18,316 bases of DNA from contig CAJTOE010000032.1 of NCBI GenBank assembly GCA_910577805.1, positions 1-18,316 on the forward strand, written 5' to 3'. The DNA comes from an uncultured Oscillospiraceae bacterium (lineage in GTDB: Bacteria; Bacillota; Clostridia; Oscillospirales; Oscillospiraceae). The position numbers and the translations under genes are program-made. The notes below the pieces were generated by a model that was given only the letters and a program-made list of their open reading frames with translations, searched no databases and was not told where the DNA came from. This document shows, in pieces, positions 1 to 6,865 of the stretch. The stretch's first letter is position 1; each line of letters starts with the position of its first letter.

Positions 1-182
1 GAGGAGGGGGCGGGGCGGTGGAGGCCGGGCAAAGTGCCAAGGATATATTGCAGCTTCTCGCCCTCGGCGTTCAGGATATGGCTCATTCCTAACTCCTCCA
101 TCGCAATGGAGGAAAGAATCTGATTGACTGCGTCTTCCCGCTTGATGGGCGGGTCAATATTGGGAAAACTGGGCAGAGACAT
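1..182 (-). CDS. collagen-like exosporium-type protein, third paralogue (3' end outside window)
   Basis: Only the first 60 codons are visible; the gene runs off the left edge. It begins MSLPSFPNIDPPIKRE and continues with the SIAMEELGMSHILNAEGEK and QYILGTLPG blocks. These are almost identical to the start of the paralogue at 1246-2193 and clearly related to the one at 231-1232. An SD (AGAAAGGAG) lies about 8 nt upstream of the ATG. No Gly-X-Y repeat is reached before the window ends, so the collagen nature is inferred from the paralogues. Last in order of the three tandem genes, it starts 48 nt after the previous stop. Its leader resembles the leader of the first gene, which points to a recent duplication that included the ribosome-binding region. 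Function by analogy: a spore-surface filament protein. Confidence 0.85.
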   Translation of the reverse strand, partial: MSLPSFPNIDPPIKREDAVNQILSSIAMEELGMSHILNAEGEKLQYILGTLPGLHRPAPS

Positions 183-230
183 AAAATAATCTCCTTTCTA
201 AGTGGGTGTACACACCAGGAATGTGCCCCT

Positions 231-1232
231 TCATTCCTTCTCTTCCAGCAGGATGATACTCAGAGAAGCGCCCATTCCGCTGCCCGCCAGGGTGACAGTT
301 TGAGCCTTTGGAGAAAGTCCGGGGAGGGGGGCCGCGCACAGCTGGAGCCGGAGCGTCTCACCGGCGTCCATAAGATGCACATCCTGATTCTCAAAGCTGG
401 CAGTAGGAGCCGCAGGGATAACCGTAGTAGTGTATCTCGCCATGCCGCCTATAAGCAGCTTGGTCCCTACCTGCGCGGGCTTGGTGAGATTCACGCGGTA
501 AGAGAGCAGATAGACGCCTTTTTTGTTCACCTGGAACATGGTGTTCTCCGGGTTGACAGTAATATCTGCGGACATGACCTGGGCATCCGGCAGAGGGATC
601 GCAACACCGGAATAGGCCGGCACATTGATGTCAGGCCCTTGGATGTTGGCGGCGAAGGCTGCGGCAGCTGTGGGGTTGGGGCCGGTGGCTCCGGTGGGTC
701 CAGTGGCTCCTGTGGGACCGGCAGCGCCATTGCGGGCCACGCCTTCTGCGGTGACGCCCTGCGGACCTGCGGCCCCGGTGGGGCCGGCCGCGCCCGTAGC
801 CCCGGCAGGTCCAGTGGGGCCGTCCGCTCCGGTGGCTCCGGCAGCTCCGGCAGGGCCGGCAGGTCCATCCGCTCCGGTAGCCCCGGCAGCTCCGGCAGGT
901 CCGGCGGGACCAGCAGGTCCGGCAGGCCCGGCGGGGCCTGGAATGGTGGGGGCCTTCAAGGCCGCACTCAGCTTGGCAGACAGCATCATCTGCTGCTCCA
1001 TGAGACCGGACAGCGTATCTTTTACGCTCTGGTTGATCCGGAGCACCTCATCCAGCGAAGCCGCCTTATCCAGACCGGGCAGGGTCCCCAGGACGTATTG
1101 CAGCCGTTCGCCCTCGGTGTTGAGAATGTGGCTCAAGCTCAACTCCTCGGCGGCGATGGAAGCGATAATTTCATTCAGACTCCCCTCGCGGCTCAGGGGA
1201 GGATCGTTTTTGGGAAATGTGGGCATTGACAT
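231..1232 (-). CDS. collagen-like (BclA-type) protein, second paralogue
   Basis: A 333-residue protein in three parts. Residues 1-94 form a conserved N-terminal domain containing SIAAEELSLSHILNTEGER and a helical stretch with INQSV. About twenty Gly-X-Y triplets (residues 99-160) follow, rich in GPA, GAA, GAT and GPT, then a short break and about six more triplets (169-186). Residues 187-333 form a beta-rich domain (VNKKGVYLLSYRVNL) resembling the trimerising C-terminal domains of BclA-like proteins. No signal peptide is visible, as in spore-surface collagens assembled from the mother cell. Thr in the Y position could be O-glycosylated, as known for BclA. The SD AAGGAGG precedes the ATG, and the gene starts 13 nt after the stop of 1246-2193, so they are probably cotranscribed. 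Assignment to the exosporium is inference; a phage-tail or surface fibre role is the alternative. Confidence 0.9.
   Translation of the reverse strand: MSMPTFPKNDPPLSREGSLNEIIASIAAEELSLSHILNTEGERLQYVLGTLPGLDKAASLDEVLRINQSVKDTLSGLMEQQMMLSAKLSAALKAPTIPGPAGPAGPAGPAGPAGAAGATGADGPAGPAGAAGATGADGPTGPAGATGAAGPTGAAGPQGVTAEGVARNGAAGPTGATGPTGATGPNPTAAAAFAANIQGPDINVPAYSGVAIPLPDAQVMSADITVNPENTMFQVNKKGVYLLSYRVNLTKPAQVGTKLLIGGMARYTTTVIPAAPTASFENQDVHLMDAGETLRLQLCAAPLPGLSPKAQTVTLAGSGMGASLSIILLEEKE
675..938 (-). repeat. Gly-X-Y (collagen) codon repeat of the second paralogue
   Basis: A 9-bp-periodic GC-rich tract encodes consecutive Gly-X-Y triplets, mostly GPA, GAA, GAT and GPT. It has one break near the middle (VTAEGVARN). 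Such tracts commonly vary in length between strains by slippage or recombination. They also create long artefactual open frames on the opposite strand. Confidence 0.9.
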
Positions 1233-1245
1233 AAAGCGTTCCTCC

Positions 1246-2193
1246 TTAACTCAACCGGACGATTCTCAGGGACGCCCCCACGGGAGCGGGCAGCAGCACA
1301 GTACCAAGGGGATTATTGAAAATCTGCAAGGAAATTTCGTCGTTATCGCCCAAACGCAGCAGGACCTCGTTGGAAAGCCGGCTCAGGGACAAGGACGCGA
1401 TCCCCCCCACAGCGGACCCTTCCTTTGCTTCGCCGTTGACCAGCAGCCGGGCGCCGGTAGTCAGGGCCTTGTCGGTATTGACGACATACCCAACCTGATA
1501 GACTCCGGCGGCCTTCACGGTGAACTTGGTGTTGTCTGGGCTGATGGTGATGCTCTTGGCCTTCACCTGGTCACTCGGCAGAGGCACCAGGCCATTCACA
1601 GGGACCGTGGCTGCGCCGGTGTTAGCGGCATAGGCAAAGTCGATGATGACGGGGCCGGTGGGACCCGCAGGACCTGTGGGACCGGTGGGACCGTCCTTGC
1701 CGACCAGCTCTGGTCCGGCAGGGCCTTCTGGTCCTGTCGCGCCGGTGGGACCGGTGGGACCTGTGGGTCCGGCAGGGCCAGTGGGGCCAGTGGCTCCAGC
1801 CGCTCCGGCGGCTCCGGTAGGACCGGCAGCGCCAGCGGCGCCAGTGACTCCGGCAGCTCCGGCGGGGCCGGCAGGGCCGTCGGGTCCAGCGGGACCCCGC
1901 AGAGGAGACGCCTCCAGCGCCCCTTGCATTTTGGCCTTCAGAAAGAGCTGGTTTTGCACAGCGGTCTTCAGCAGGTCCCGGACGCTCTCGTTGGCGGACA
2001 GCACGTCTTCCACGGTAGCGGCAGGGCCGCTGAGGCCGGGCAGGGTGCCGAGGATATATTGCAGCTTCTCGCCCTCCGCGTTGAGGATGTTACTCAGGCC
2101 GAGTTCCTCCATCGCGATGGAGGAGAGAATCTGATTGACTGCGTTTTCCCGCTGGATAGGCGGGTCAATGTTGGGAAAGCTGGGCAGAGACAT
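1246..2193 (-). CDS. collagen-like (BclA-type) protein, first paralogue
   Basis: A 315-residue protein with the same plan as its neighbour. The N-terminal domain covers residues 1-97 (SIAMEELGLSNILNAEGEK; LGTLPGLSGPAATVEDVL). Twenty-one uninterrupted Gly-X-Y triplets occupy 100-162. A break (ELVGKD) is followed by five more triplets (168-182). Residues 183-315 form a beta-rich C-terminal domain. There is no secretion signal. The SD AGAAAGGAG lies 8 nt before the ATG. It is the first gene of the three-gene collagen cluster, with a sigma-K-like promoter about 90 nt upstream. The family is widespread in spore-forming Firmicutes and includes exosporium or spore-surface filament proteins. That this one is on the spore is inference from family and promoter. 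It is lower in charged residues than typical bacterial collagens, so the triple helix would rest on Pro and Thr content. Confidence 0.9.
   Translation of the reverse strand: MSLPSFPNIDPPIQRENAVNQILSSIAMEELGLSNILNAEGEKLQYILGTLPGLSGPAATVEDVLSANESVRDLLKTAVQNQLFLKAKMQGALEASPLRGPAGPDGPAGPAGAAGVTGAAGAAGPTGAAGAAGATGPTGPAGPTGPTGPTGATGPEGPAGPELVGKDGPTGPTGPAGPTGPVIIDFAYAANTGAATVPVNGLVPLPSDQVKAKSITISPDNTKFTVKAAGVYQVGYVVNTDKALTTGARLLVNGEAKEGSAVGGIASLSLSRLSNEVLLRLGDNDEISLQIFNNPLGTVLLPAPVGASLRIVRLS
1648..1896 (-). repeat. Gly-X-Y (collagen) codon repeat of the first paralogue
   Basis: A 9-bp-periodic tract encodes 21 plus 5 Gly-X-Y triplets separated by a six-residue interruption (ELVGKD). The triplets are dominated by GPA, GPT, GAA and GAT. 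Confidence 0.9.
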
Positions 2194-2283
2194 AAAACAA
2201 TCTCCTTTCTGAATGAGGGCGCGCGCCAGGAATGCGCCGGCACAACGATGGGAAAGGCTTCGTTACCTGTGCGGCCCTCAGAA

Positions 2284-2312
2284 CAGTTTATGTGTCTGCT
2301 GGCTGGCGGGTT
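2284..2312 (-). promoter_or_regulatory. possible sigma-K-type promoter of the collagen cluster
   Basis: On the minus strand AACC (2309-2312) fits the sigma-K -35 consensus mACm. Exactly 16 nt downstream is CATAAACTG (2284-2292), which matches the -10 consensus CATAnnnTA at all but the last base. The predicted start lies about 85 nt before the ATG at 2193. No convincing sigma-A promoter was seen in the same interval. The motif is short, so a chance match is possible. Confidence 0.4.
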
Positions 2313-2333
2313 CTTTCTGGAACCCCTCTGCTC

Positions 2334-2375
2334 AAAAAGCAGGGCCATACCCTGCACATTTGCGGGTATGGCCCT
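2334..2375 (-). terminator. strong intrinsic terminator after the VTC/DUF4956/CotH operon
   Basis: A perfect 12-bp inverted repeat (AGGGCCATACCC at 2341-2352, GGGTATGGCCCT at 2364-2375) has an 11-nt loop. Read on the minus strand it is followed by GC and then five T (2334-2338). The plus side carries GTTTTATT, so it may act in both directions. It sits between the operon ending at 2652 and the collagen cluster, so the two are probably separate transcripts. Confidence 0.85.
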
Positions 2376-2651
2376 GTTTTATTGATTTTACGATTCCTGG
2401 TACTGCGCCGTTTTTTTGCCGTAGGACCTCCTATGATCTGTCCAAAAGAGTTCAACTGCCCACTTGTAGAGAATACGGTTGCCCGCAGGTTTTCCTCCAC
2501 GTGTTCATTCATCTATGCGTCTAAAATATGATAAGCAATTATACAAACAGTGTAATCAGGTCGAAAGACTTTTTCGCCGTCTTAATGAGTGACTATCCTA
2601 TATTTTATAATCTGCCTGGAAAAAGAACCTCCCGCTGGCAGCTTTTGCATA
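2376..2651. other. 276-nt stretch without a supported gene
   Basis: This AT-richer stretch is the 3' untranslated region of the operon ending at 2652. A minus-strand open frame (2288-2512) begins here with an ATG but lacks an SD and runs straight through the terminator hairpin, so I do not call it. CATATTTTA (minus, 2522-2530) matches a sporulation -10 box but has no matching -35. No RNA gene or mobile element was recognised. Confidence 0.5.
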
Positions 2652-2861
2652 TCAAGTACGGGGAAACGCACCACCCAAACACATTCGCTCAATCTCTGCC
2701 CGAACTGCCGCCATCTGCTCCTTAATATCGTCCTGCGCCTCTTCGTTATGATGCTGCATTGCCAGCCGCATACGCATATTAAGAGAGTACATCTCATCTT
2801 TCAAGCTATTCAATGTAACTCCCCGCTTGATGGATGCGATTTTGAAAGGATCGTTGCTCAT
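2652..2861 (-). CDS. 69-residue helical protein downstream of the CotH-like gene, function unknown
   Basis: The start ATG at 2859-2861 is chosen because SD AGAGGAG lies about 8 nt upstream. A longer frame would start inside the CotH-like gene without an SD. The protein begins MSNDPFKIASIKRG. Its central and C-terminal part (LKDEMYSLNMRMRLAMQ and DDIKEQMAAVRAEIERM) looks like one or two amphipathic helices capable of coiled-coil pairing. There is no membrane segment or signal peptide. It begins 4 nt after the upstream stop and its SD overlaps the end of that gene, so it is translationally coupled to it. It is the last gene before the terminator at 2334-2375. I do not recognise the family. Its position suggests an accessory or substrate of the CotH-like protein, which is inference only. 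Confidence 0.75.
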   Translation of the reverse strand: MSNDPFKIASIKRGVTLNSLKDEMYSLNMRMRLAMQHHNEEAQDDIKEQMAAVRAEIERMCLGGAFPRT

Positions 2862-2865
2862 GATA

Positions 2866-4629
2866 TTATCTCCTCTTATATTTGACAGCAATCGCAAGTC
2901 CTACGAATAATGTGACAACAGACAGTCCCAGCAAAAGTATAGCCGGCTGCCGGGATGCCGGAGATACCTGCTCATCAGGTGGTGAAAATCCCCTGTTATC
3001 CCGCTGCTCCTGGAAGGGAAAATTCCCGGCTGCCTGTACTTCCACCGCTTCGTCTTGCGCAGGCGGAGGCATCTGCCCATCTCTATCCTCTCGGCCGCCA
3101 ACTCCACCAAATCCACCTGGACCGCCGCCCATGCCGCCGTTGTTCATTGTTCCCATGTCGGTCAGATTCAGATCATCCGCACTGACCAGCATATCCTGCT
3201 GTGCGTTCTGCCCCTCGCTGGTAGAGGGAATCGTCCCTTCCAGCTGGCCCCGTACACTTTCCTGCCGCAGAGCGCAGAAGGACCGCAGGACTTGTACGCC
3301 GGTTTCAAATTCCTCATAGGTGCAGAATTTGGTGGGGTCCTTCTCCACATAGTCCTCAATCAGTGCGTATGCGTCATTGATAATCTGAGCCGCGTCTACT
3401 GTACTCAGAAATTCCGCATACAGCTTGTGATATCGCTGTGCATAGGACTCATCGGAGAAAATCCACGCCTGCATAGGTCGGTCGGAGAGCACGTCGTCAA
3501 TGGGGTCATTGACAGCCGAAACTGCCGGGCCAGCCTGGAACGTCCCAAAGGCCAGGTTATAGTCCCACGGAATCATGGAAAGCTTTCCATCTTCTTCATA
3601 CAGATAGTAGTTGTGGATCATATTGCCGGTGTAGCTGTCCCCATTGACTACAAAGTTGTGAACAACAAAATATCGAAGCACAGCATCCATGTCCAGAACA
3701 TTTTCTAAATTTTCATAGCTTGATAGGGCTTTCAGGGAGGCAATCAGCCGCGCCTCATCCGATTTGGAAATATCGGTTTTTGCGCTGCTGAAGATATTGG
3801 AGTAACTGTCCGGGTCATCGTCAATGTATTGCAGCTTCACATCGGAACCACCTCCAAAGCTCAAACCGCCTCCGCCAGCAAACCTGGCGGATGGGTCAAA
3901 ATCACCAAAGTCCATTTCACCAGGGGGAGTATCCGATGGCGGTTGTGCCGTATCCTGTTCCGCAAGGGCGTTCCTATCGAAGTTGCGGCCGTTGCCACGG
4001 CCACCGCCAAAACTCATGCTGTCCGGTTTATAGAGTTCGCCGTAGTCATTGCCATAGTTGCGCTGCAAAAAGGCCTCCTCGACCCCCTCCACAGCAAGAT
4101 ACAGCCCCCAGTCCTCACCGTTCACCGTGATGTACACAAAGCTGCTCAGAGAACTGGGTACACCAAAGGCATTCATCATCTGATAGGTCAGATAATCCTT
4201 CAGCATGGTGTTGTCCTGAATCAGATTGTTCAGACTGATTTTGTCCAGCCCATGATAGCTCTTGGTGCTGTCATACTTGTCAAACTCGATTTTAAAGCTG
4301 TAGCGGCTGCTTCCCATGGCGGCAACCGAGCTGAGGGATGTGTTGCCCTTCCCCCGGATACCTACATTTTTGTAGCTTTCTCCATCAATGACTAGATTAC
4401 ACGAGCTGTATTCCTCGTTTTGACAGGTTTCAATAAAGCCCTCCCAATCGTCCATGACAATTTCAATGGTATGAACGCGGGATGTGTCAAACAGCCGGTT
4501 TTCATACCCAATGATCTTGCCGGCCGTCTGAATACCCAGGGCCTCGCCATTCATAAAAAACAGCGTAACGAGCAGAGAGAGAACTACCGCGGCAACGCAG
4601 ATGCGATCCATATATTTATGCGTTGACAT
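2866..4629 (-). CDS. CotH kinase-family membrane protein
   Basis: 587 residues. A membrane anchor (about 11-27) is followed by the CotH domain. Visible family features are IRGKGNTS (91-98), SFKIEFDKYD (111-120), GLYLAVEGVEEAF (175-187), HNYYLY (339-344) and the acidic IPWDYN motif (353-358) that binds metal in the atypical CotH kinase fold. Gly-rich inserts interrupt the domain (206-263) and the C-terminal linker (496-512). A second membrane helix (about 562-583) precedes KYKRR, so the kinase-like domain probably sits outside the membrane. B. subtilis CotH phosphorylates spore-coat proteins and is soluble; many clostridial relatives are membrane-anchored like this one, with unknown substrates. 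SD AGGGGG lies before the ATG, which is 12 nt after the stop of the DUF4956 gene. Third gene of the operon. The symbol cotH is not assigned because of the different topology. Confidence 0.92.
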   Translation of the reverse strand: MSTHKYMDRICVAAVVLSLLVTLFFMNGEALGIQTAGKIIGYENRLFDTSRVHTIEIVMDDWEGFIETCQNEEYSSCNLVIDGESYKNVGIRGKGNTSLSSVAAMGSSRYSFKIEFDKYDSTKSYHGLDKISLNNLIQDNTMLKDYLTYQMMNAFGVPSSLSSFVYITVNGEDWGLYLAVEGVEEAFLQRNYGNDYGELYKPDSMSFGGGRGNGRNFDRNALAEQDTAQPPSDTPPGEMDFGDFDPSARFAGGGGLSFGGGSDVKLQYIDDDPDSYSNIFSSAKTDISKSDEARLIASLKALSSYENLENVLDMDAVLRYFVVHNFVVNGDSYTGNMIHNYYLYEEDGKLSMIPWDYNLAFGTFQAGPAVSAVNDPIDDVLSDRPMQAWIFSDESYAQRYHKLYAEFLSTVDAAQIINDAYALIEDYVEKDPTKFCTYEEFETGVQVLRSFCALRQESVRGQLEGTIPSTSEGQNAQQDMLVSADDLNLTDMGTMNNGGMGGGPGGFGGVGGREDRDGQMPPPAQDEAVEVQAAGNFPFQEQRDNRGFSPPDEQVSPASRQPAILLLGLSVVTLFVGLAIAVKYKRR

Positions 4630-4641
4630 AGCAGTTTCCCC

Positions 4642-5313
4642 CTATCCCATGTAATCGCCGTTGTAGCTCACCAGAACCGCGCTGTGAACGCCTTCCATTT
4701 CAGAGAGCATATTGATAAAGTCTGTATTGTCATTTTTAAGACGGATTTCCAGATTCAATTCGACAGCCCCGTGCTGGGCCGATTTGCTTTTGACCACGCA
4801 GCGCTGTGTCTGTTCCGTCAGGTATTGCCTTGTACGCTGTTCCGCTTCGTGGCCGTCGCATTGCAGTACGACTATGTAGGGGTTGTAATTGCTCTTTTTG
4901 TTGACAAAAACCAGTAAAATCAAGCCGATCACGACCCCGCCAATGATGGCCAGCGGGATCATTCCGGCTGCCAGCACAATCCCTTCTGCAATAGCCCAGA
5001 ATAGAAACGCAATATCCAGAGGCTCTTTGATGGCCGTACGGAACCGGACGATGGACAGTGCGCCCACCATGCCCAGGGACAGCACCACATTGCTGGTGAC
5101 CGCCAAAATGACGACAGTTGTAATCATGGTCAGGGCAATCAGCGTGACCCCGAAGCTGGAGGAATACATCACACCTTGGTAGGTCTTTTTGTAGACGAAG
5201 AAGATGAACAGGCCGAGGCCAGAGGCCAGCACCAGAGCCAGCACCATGTCGAGGATGCTGACGCTGGTGACATTCTCCAGGAAGCTGGATTTAAAAATAT
5301 CATCAAATGTCAT
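4642..5313 (-). CDS. DUF4956 membrane protein
   Basis: 223 residues. About four membrane segments (roughly 20-41, 50-71, 74-88 and 105-137) precede a soluble C-terminal domain (144-223) with a mixed alpha/beta pattern. The diagnostic block is GALSIVRFRTAIKEPLDIA (84-102), typical of DUF4956. The family has no established biochemical function. It recurs between VTC-domain and CotH-like genes in Clostridia, which suggests a partner channel or scaffold for one of them. SD AAAGGAG lies 9 nt from the ATG, which follows the VTC-protein stop by 25 nt. The C-terminal domain resembles small regulatory domains of other membrane proteins, but this is only an impression. Confidence 0.9.
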   Translation of the reverse strand: MTFDDIFKSSFLENVTSVSILDMVLALVLASGLGLFIFFVYKKTYQGVMYSSSFGVTLIALTMITTVVILAVTSNVVLSLGMVGALSIVRFRTAIKEPLDIAFLFWAIAEGIVLAAGMIPLAIIGGVVIGLILLVFVNKKSNYNPYIVVLQCDGHEAEQRTRQYLTEQTQRCVVKSKSAQHGAVELNLEIRLKNDNTDFINMLSEMEGVHSAVLVSYNGDYMG

Positions 5314-5338
5314 TGGAATTACTCCTTTTGGATTTTGT

Positions 5339-6007
5339 TCAGCCGTAGATACGGCATTGGGCGTATTTGGAAAATGAGGCGGTGTGCCGCCCCTCCAGTT
5401 GAATTACGTCACGAATGACCGACGGGAGAAATGCGTCCCATTTGACCTCCAGAATGATAGGGGCGTCTCCTGCGGGAATCGTGATTCCTGGGTGCAAAAA
5501 ATCGGTGCAGCGCAGGCCGGTTCGGATGTCGCAGTCCAGTGTGACCCGAACATTGCCCGCCGGGTAGACATACGGCTCACGGGTATAGTCCACAATGGTC
5601 TTGGGCCGGAGCTGCTGGGCGCATATTTTGCTATAAAATTCCCGAACCAACGCCCGGCCGCTGTCCAGCATCCATGACAGATCCCCTTGCAGAAGCGCGG
5701 ATACCTCCGGTACGGACAGTCCGATACTTTGTTTGTTCCCCAGTCCCCCCAGCTTACTCTTTTTCTCCAAATGGATGACTGTGGCGTCGCCATTATAATA
5801 GCGGATACGGAATTTTTCCCGGCGGCTGACGCCGTTTATCTTTTCCAGAAGCGCCTTGTCTGTGGGAGTGTCGAAGTATAGACTGCGAATCTGGTATTTT
5901 CCTTCCACCGTGTGCTGGTCCGCCTGGGCCACAGCCCGCAGGCGCTGCCGGAGCATCAGCATATCCAGGTAGGAAATCTCATGCTTCCACTCATGGCGAA
6001 AATTCAT
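5339..6007 (-). CDS. VTC-domain polyphosphate polymerase-like protein
   Basis: 222 residues, essentially a bare VTC domain. Conserved basic and acidic motifs lining the tunnel of yeast Vtc4 are visible in order: FRHEWKHE (3-10), SLYFDT (42-47), KFRIRYYN (65-72), HLEKKSK (79-85), DYTREPY (140-146), RVTLDCDIRTG (154-164), ILEVKWD (185-191) and SFSKYAQCR (211-219). The family uses ATP to build polyphosphate at a membrane. This protein has no membrane segment, so the DUF4956 neighbour may anchor it. SD AAGGAGG precedes the ATG. First gene of the minus-strand operon, divergent from the two-component genes across 183 nt. Polymerase activity is predicted, not shown, and bacterial members are little studied. 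Confidence 0.92.
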   Translation of the reverse strand: MNFRHEWKHEISYLDMLMLRQRLRAVAQADQHTVEGKYQIRSLYFDTPTDKALLEKINGVSRREKFRIRYYNGDATVIHLEKKSKLGGLGNKQSIGLSVPEVSALLQGDLSWMLDSGRALVREFYSKICAQQLRPKTIVDYTREPYVYPAGNVRVTLDCDIRTGLRCTDFLHPGITIPAGDAPIILEVKWDAFLPSVIRDVIQLEGRHTASFSKYAQCRIYG

Positions 6008-6040
6008 ACCGCTTATCCTCCTTCCAAATAGAATATGGAT

Positions 6041-6046
6041 ATTATA
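6041..6046 (-). promoter_or_regulatory. possible -10 box of the VTC/DUF4956/CotH operon
   Basis: A perfect TATAAT on the minus strand lies 34 nt before the ATG at 6007. No good TTGACA-like box is found at 16-18 nt. AACTT and AAGTT form an inverted repeat (6055-6059 and 6065-6069) over the expected -35 region, which suggests activator control, possibly by the divergent response regulator. Confidence 0.4.
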
Positions 6047-6121
6047 AAAGACGAACTTAAAAACAAGTTAAAAGAACCATGTCAGGAGGAAAAACTTTTA
6101 TATTTGTTCATAATTTTACTC

Positions 6122-6150
6122 TTGCTTTTTCCGGGCCGCGTCCATAAAGT
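6122..6150 (+). promoter_or_regulatory. possible sigma-A promoter of the two-component genes
   Basis: TTGCTT (6122-6127) and TAAAGT (6145-6150) are separated by 17 nt, with four of six consensus bases in each box. They lie about 40 nt upstream of the GTG start at 6191. Confidence 0.45.
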
Positions 6151-6190
6151 AGAGTTGAACATAACAAGACATGCCAAGGGGGGATAAACC

Positions 6191-6865
6191 GTGCGCATTT
6201 TAGTTGCGGACGACGAGCCGGAAATGACCATGGTATTGGAGGCCCTGCTCAAACGGGAGCATTACTCCGTGGATGCGGTCTACAACGGGCAGGATGCTTT
6301 GGACTACGGGCTTGCGGAAAACTATGACTGCATCGTTCTGGACATCATGATGCCCAAGCTGGACGGTATCCAGGCTTTGCAGGCCCTGCGGGCCAAGAAT
6401 GTCGCCACACCCGTGCTTCTTCTGACCGCAAAAAGCCAGGTGGAGGACCGGGTGGCCGGGCTGGACAGCGGAGCGGATGACTATCTGCCCAAGCCCTTTG
6501 ACAACCGGGAATTTACCGCCAGGGTCCGGGCCTTGACGCGCAGAGGCGGCGGGTATAAGCCTACCGTCCTTACTACAGGTAATATCACGTTGGACTGCTC
6601 CACGTTTGAACTGAAATGCGGCGGTGCTTGTATCCGATTGGGCAACCGGGAGTTTCAAATGCTGGAGCTGCTTATGAGACAGGAAGGGCGGCTGATCTCC
6701 ACAGAGCAGTTCATGGAGCATATCTGGGGCTGCAACAGCGAGGCGGAAATCAATGTGGTGTGGGCCTATATTTCCTACCTGCGCCGGAAGCTGGAGGCGG
6801 CCGGAGCCAACGTCCGCATTGCCGCCCGCCGGGGACAGGGGTATCTGCTGGAGGAAATCACATGA
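6191..6865 (+). CDS. OmpR/PhoB-family response regulator
   Basis: 224 residues. The receiver domain (1-115) carries the acidic pair D7/D8, phospho-acceptor D51 in VLDIMMPKLDG, T79 and K101 in LPKPFDN. The winged-helix DNA-binding domain (about 127-223) includes LGNREFQMLELLM, the LISTEQFMEHIWG block and a terminal RGQGYLLEE wing. Length and layout are standard. Translation starts at GTG after a G-rich SD (AAGGGGGG). The gene is divergent from the VTC operon and overlaps the kinase gene by four bases. The likely target is the shared intergenic region and the VTC/DUF4956/CotH operon, inferred from position. Confidence 0.95.
   Translation: MRILVADDEPEMTMVLEALLKREHYSVDAVYNGQDALDYGLAENYDCIVLDIMMPKLDGIQALQALRAKNVATPVLLLTAKSQVEDRVAGLDSGADDYLPKPFDNREFTARVRALTRRGGGYKPTVLTTGNITLDCSTFELKCGGACIRLGNREFQMLELLMRQEGRLISTEQFMEHIWGCNSEAEINVVWAYISYLRRKLEAAGANVRIAARRGQGYLLEEIT

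Noticed and set aside
625..2385. 586-codon plus-strand open frame across the collagen genes (also one at 300-1229)
   Set aside because: It is the antisense reading of Gly-X-Y repeats, whose GC-rich nine-base period suppresses stops. It has no SD, its product is low-complexity, and the minus-strand genes have SDs and conserved domains.
2288..2512. 74-codon minus-strand open frame (MNEHVEENLRATVF...)
   Set aside because: No SD, a stop codon directly before the ATG, and the frame reads through the terminator hairpin. No family is recognised.
6026..6034. CATATTCTA on the minus strand, a perfect sporulation-type -10 box near the VTC gene
   Set aside because: It lies almost against the SD, leaving no room for a leader, and it has no sigma-E or sigma-K -35 match at the right distance. 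The TATAAT just upstream is better placed.
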